Shown: positions 6,227 to 6,713 of the stretch, piece by piece | Layout of the letters: each line of letters opens with the position of its first letter | Numbering within the stretch: position 1 is the stretch's first letter | DNA from: Thermoplasmata archaeon | GTDB taxonomy: Archaea; Thermoplasmatota; Thermoplasmata; Thermoplasmatales; Thermoplasmataceae | Assembly (NCBI GenBank): GCA_021826835.1 | Contig: JAKAYH010000128.1 | Span: 1-6,713, forward strand | Direction of reading: 5' to 3' | Length of the DNA stretch: 6,713 bases | Notes under the pieces: generated by a model | The model's database searches: none | Seen by the model: the letters and a program-made list of their open reading frames with translations, nothing else | Told to the model about the DNA's origin: nothing | Translations under genes and position numbers: made by a program

Positions 6227-6349
6227 TTACTTCTGGATTCTGGCAGCATTTGTAGGAAATGCATATGTTGATTGAAAAACAATTTTCAGAGGTGGTGCAC
6301 GTGCCTTAAGGATGATTGTGTGTCGCATAATTCGGCCAATCGCAAACAT
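6227..6349 (-). other. Possible 40-aa ORF or gene remnant upstream of ileS
   Basis: A minus-strand frame from ATG at 6349 to TAA at 6229-6227 would encode 40 basic residues (beginning MFAIGRIMRHT, ending NAARIQK). A second in-frame ATG lies at 6328. The same frame stays open upstream to a TAA at 6487-6485, about 86 codons in all, which is long for sequence this AT-rich. No Shine-Dalgarno precedes either ATG. The upstream part (rich in Phe, Asn and Tyr) looks like translated AT-rich spacer, while the downstream part looks more protein-like. It may be a decayed gene, a small ORF or chance. I do not recognise a family. Confidence 0.2.
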
Positions 6350-6560
6350 ATGATATTTTCTGATAAATAGATAAAATAAGGAGTTTCTGTGATTTCTAAA
6401 AGAATTAAATGTATAAAATGCTACTTTTAAAATAAATCTATTTGCAATATTCTGTGGCCAGAGTTTTAAAAACCAGAGATAATTTTAAACTGATCTCCCA
6501 TTATCGTCACCTTCAAAGATTTTAAGTAATATTTTCTTATATTGACAATTTTCAGAAAGA

Positions 6561-6570
6561 TTTATAAATA
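6561..6570 (+). promoter_or_regulatory. TATA box of the right-edge gene
   Basis: TTTATAAATA is a near-consensus archaeal TATA box. Its centre is about 25 bases before the ATG at 6590, so the transcript probably starts on or beside that codon and is leaderless. No Shine-Dalgarno is present between the box and the start. Confidence 0.6.
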
Positions 6571-6589
6571 TTTTTTTTATATGATTAAT

Positions 6590-6713
6590 ATGGAAAGTGA
6601 AGATGTTCAGATAATTATTGATCGAACAAATGCAATGTTGGACAGGGATGGACTGGACGACGATTTTTTTCATTCGCTGGGAATTAAAAGGATTGATGTA
6701 AAAGGAGAGATCG
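6590..6713 (+). CDS. N-terminus of an unrecognised protein (runs off the right edge)
   Basis: The 41 visible residues begin MESEDVQIIIDRTNAML and continue as a hydrophilic, acidic segment with DGLDDDFF (24-31) and end near GIKRIDVKGEI. There is no signal peptide or membrane segment in this part. ATG at 6590 fits a leaderless start relative to the TATA box at 6561-6570; an in-frame ATG three codons earlier (6581) is the alternative. The balanced charged composition favours this strand over the overlapping minus-strand frame, which is rich in Ile, Asn and Cys. I do not recognise the family from so short a piece. Confidence 0.65.
   Translation, partial: MESEDVQIIIDRTNAMLDRDGLDDDFFHSLGIKRIDVKGEI

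Larger units (their letters stand above)
6152..6580. other. Long divergent intergenic region between ileS and the right-edge gene
   Basis: No tRNA, rRNA or recognisable gene is seen. The left part (6152-6215) should hold the ileS promoter. The middle (about 6225-6345) is visibly richer in G+C than the flanks. It contains hairpin-forming GCATTT-gtagg-AAATGC (6246-6262) and TGAAAA-acaa-TTTTCA (6273-6288), and the palindromes GCACGTGC (6297-6304) and CCTTAAGG (6304-6311). The right part is very AT-rich, with a short direct repeat of CCAGAG at 6458-6463 and 6473-6478. The minus strand has an open frame through much of it, described separately. Confidence 0.6.

Noticed and set aside
6259..6309. 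16-codon plus-strand frame starting MHMLIEKQF
   Set aside because: Too short, no clear ribosome site at good spacing, and it overlaps the hairpins; nothing supports translation.
6310..6363. Box C/D-like small RNA (GGATGA at 6310-6315 and CTGA at 6360-6363)
   Set aside because: Box C has a mismatch at its first position, no internal D'/C' pair is seen, and the flanks do not form a convincing closing stem.
6485..6673. Minus-strand frame of 62 codons at the right edge
   Set aside because: Its composition (Ile, Asn, Lys, Cys) is that of AT-rich antisense sequence, and the opposing plus-strand gene has a better promoter and more protein-like sequence.
1..6713. tRNA, rRNA, CRISPR array, insertion sequence or attachment site
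   Set aside because: No TTCGA-type T-loop with paired acceptor stem, no regular repeat-spacer pattern, and no transposase or integrase motifs were seen in either strand.

Overview
The window looks like a chromosomal segment of a moderately AT-rich archaeon. The best fit by eye is the Thermoplasmatales (Ferroplasma/Cuniculiplasma/Thermoplasma relatives). The reasons are an archaeosine-pathway radical SAM enzyme (RaSEA), an archaeal-style isoleucyl-tRNA synthetase, the start of an Lhr-type helicase, heavy use of AGA/AGG and ATA codons, and TATA boxes lying about 25-30 bases before start codons with little or no leader. The order is inferred from gene content and style, not from a database match.

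Layout. On the minus strand at the left edge is the N-terminus of an Lhr-like superfamily 2 helicase (340 down to the edge). It is preceded by a 23-codon aspartate-rich micro-ORF (425-354) with its own strong Shine-Dalgarno and TATA box. A divergent intergenic region (426-688) carries a direct repeat and a perfect inverted repeat, and leads rightward into a small soluble Rieske [2Fe-2S] protein (689-1003) that ends in an oligo-T terminator. Next comes a two-gene rightward unit: the radical SAM protein RaSEA (1085-2143) and thiamine-monophosphate kinase thiL (2144-3088), joined TGA-ATG with no gap. Convergent with thiL, and only 3 bp from it, is ileS (minus strand, 6145-3092). Upstream of ileS lies a 430-bp intergenic region with hairpins and a stop-free minus-strand frame of unclear meaning. 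The window ends in the first ~41-44 codons of an unrecognised rightward gene behind a good TATA box.

Functional theme. Most of the identifiable genes are housekeeping: tRNA modification (archaeosine at G15), tRNA charging (Ile), thiamine diphosphate synthesis and DNA repair/helicase. The Rieske protein is an electron carrier of unknown partner. There is no mobile element, CRISPR array, tRNA or rRNA. The most novel-looking item is the Asp-run micro-ORF apparently coupled to the Lhr helicase. Next are the candidate operator at the Rieske promoter and the region upstream of ileS.
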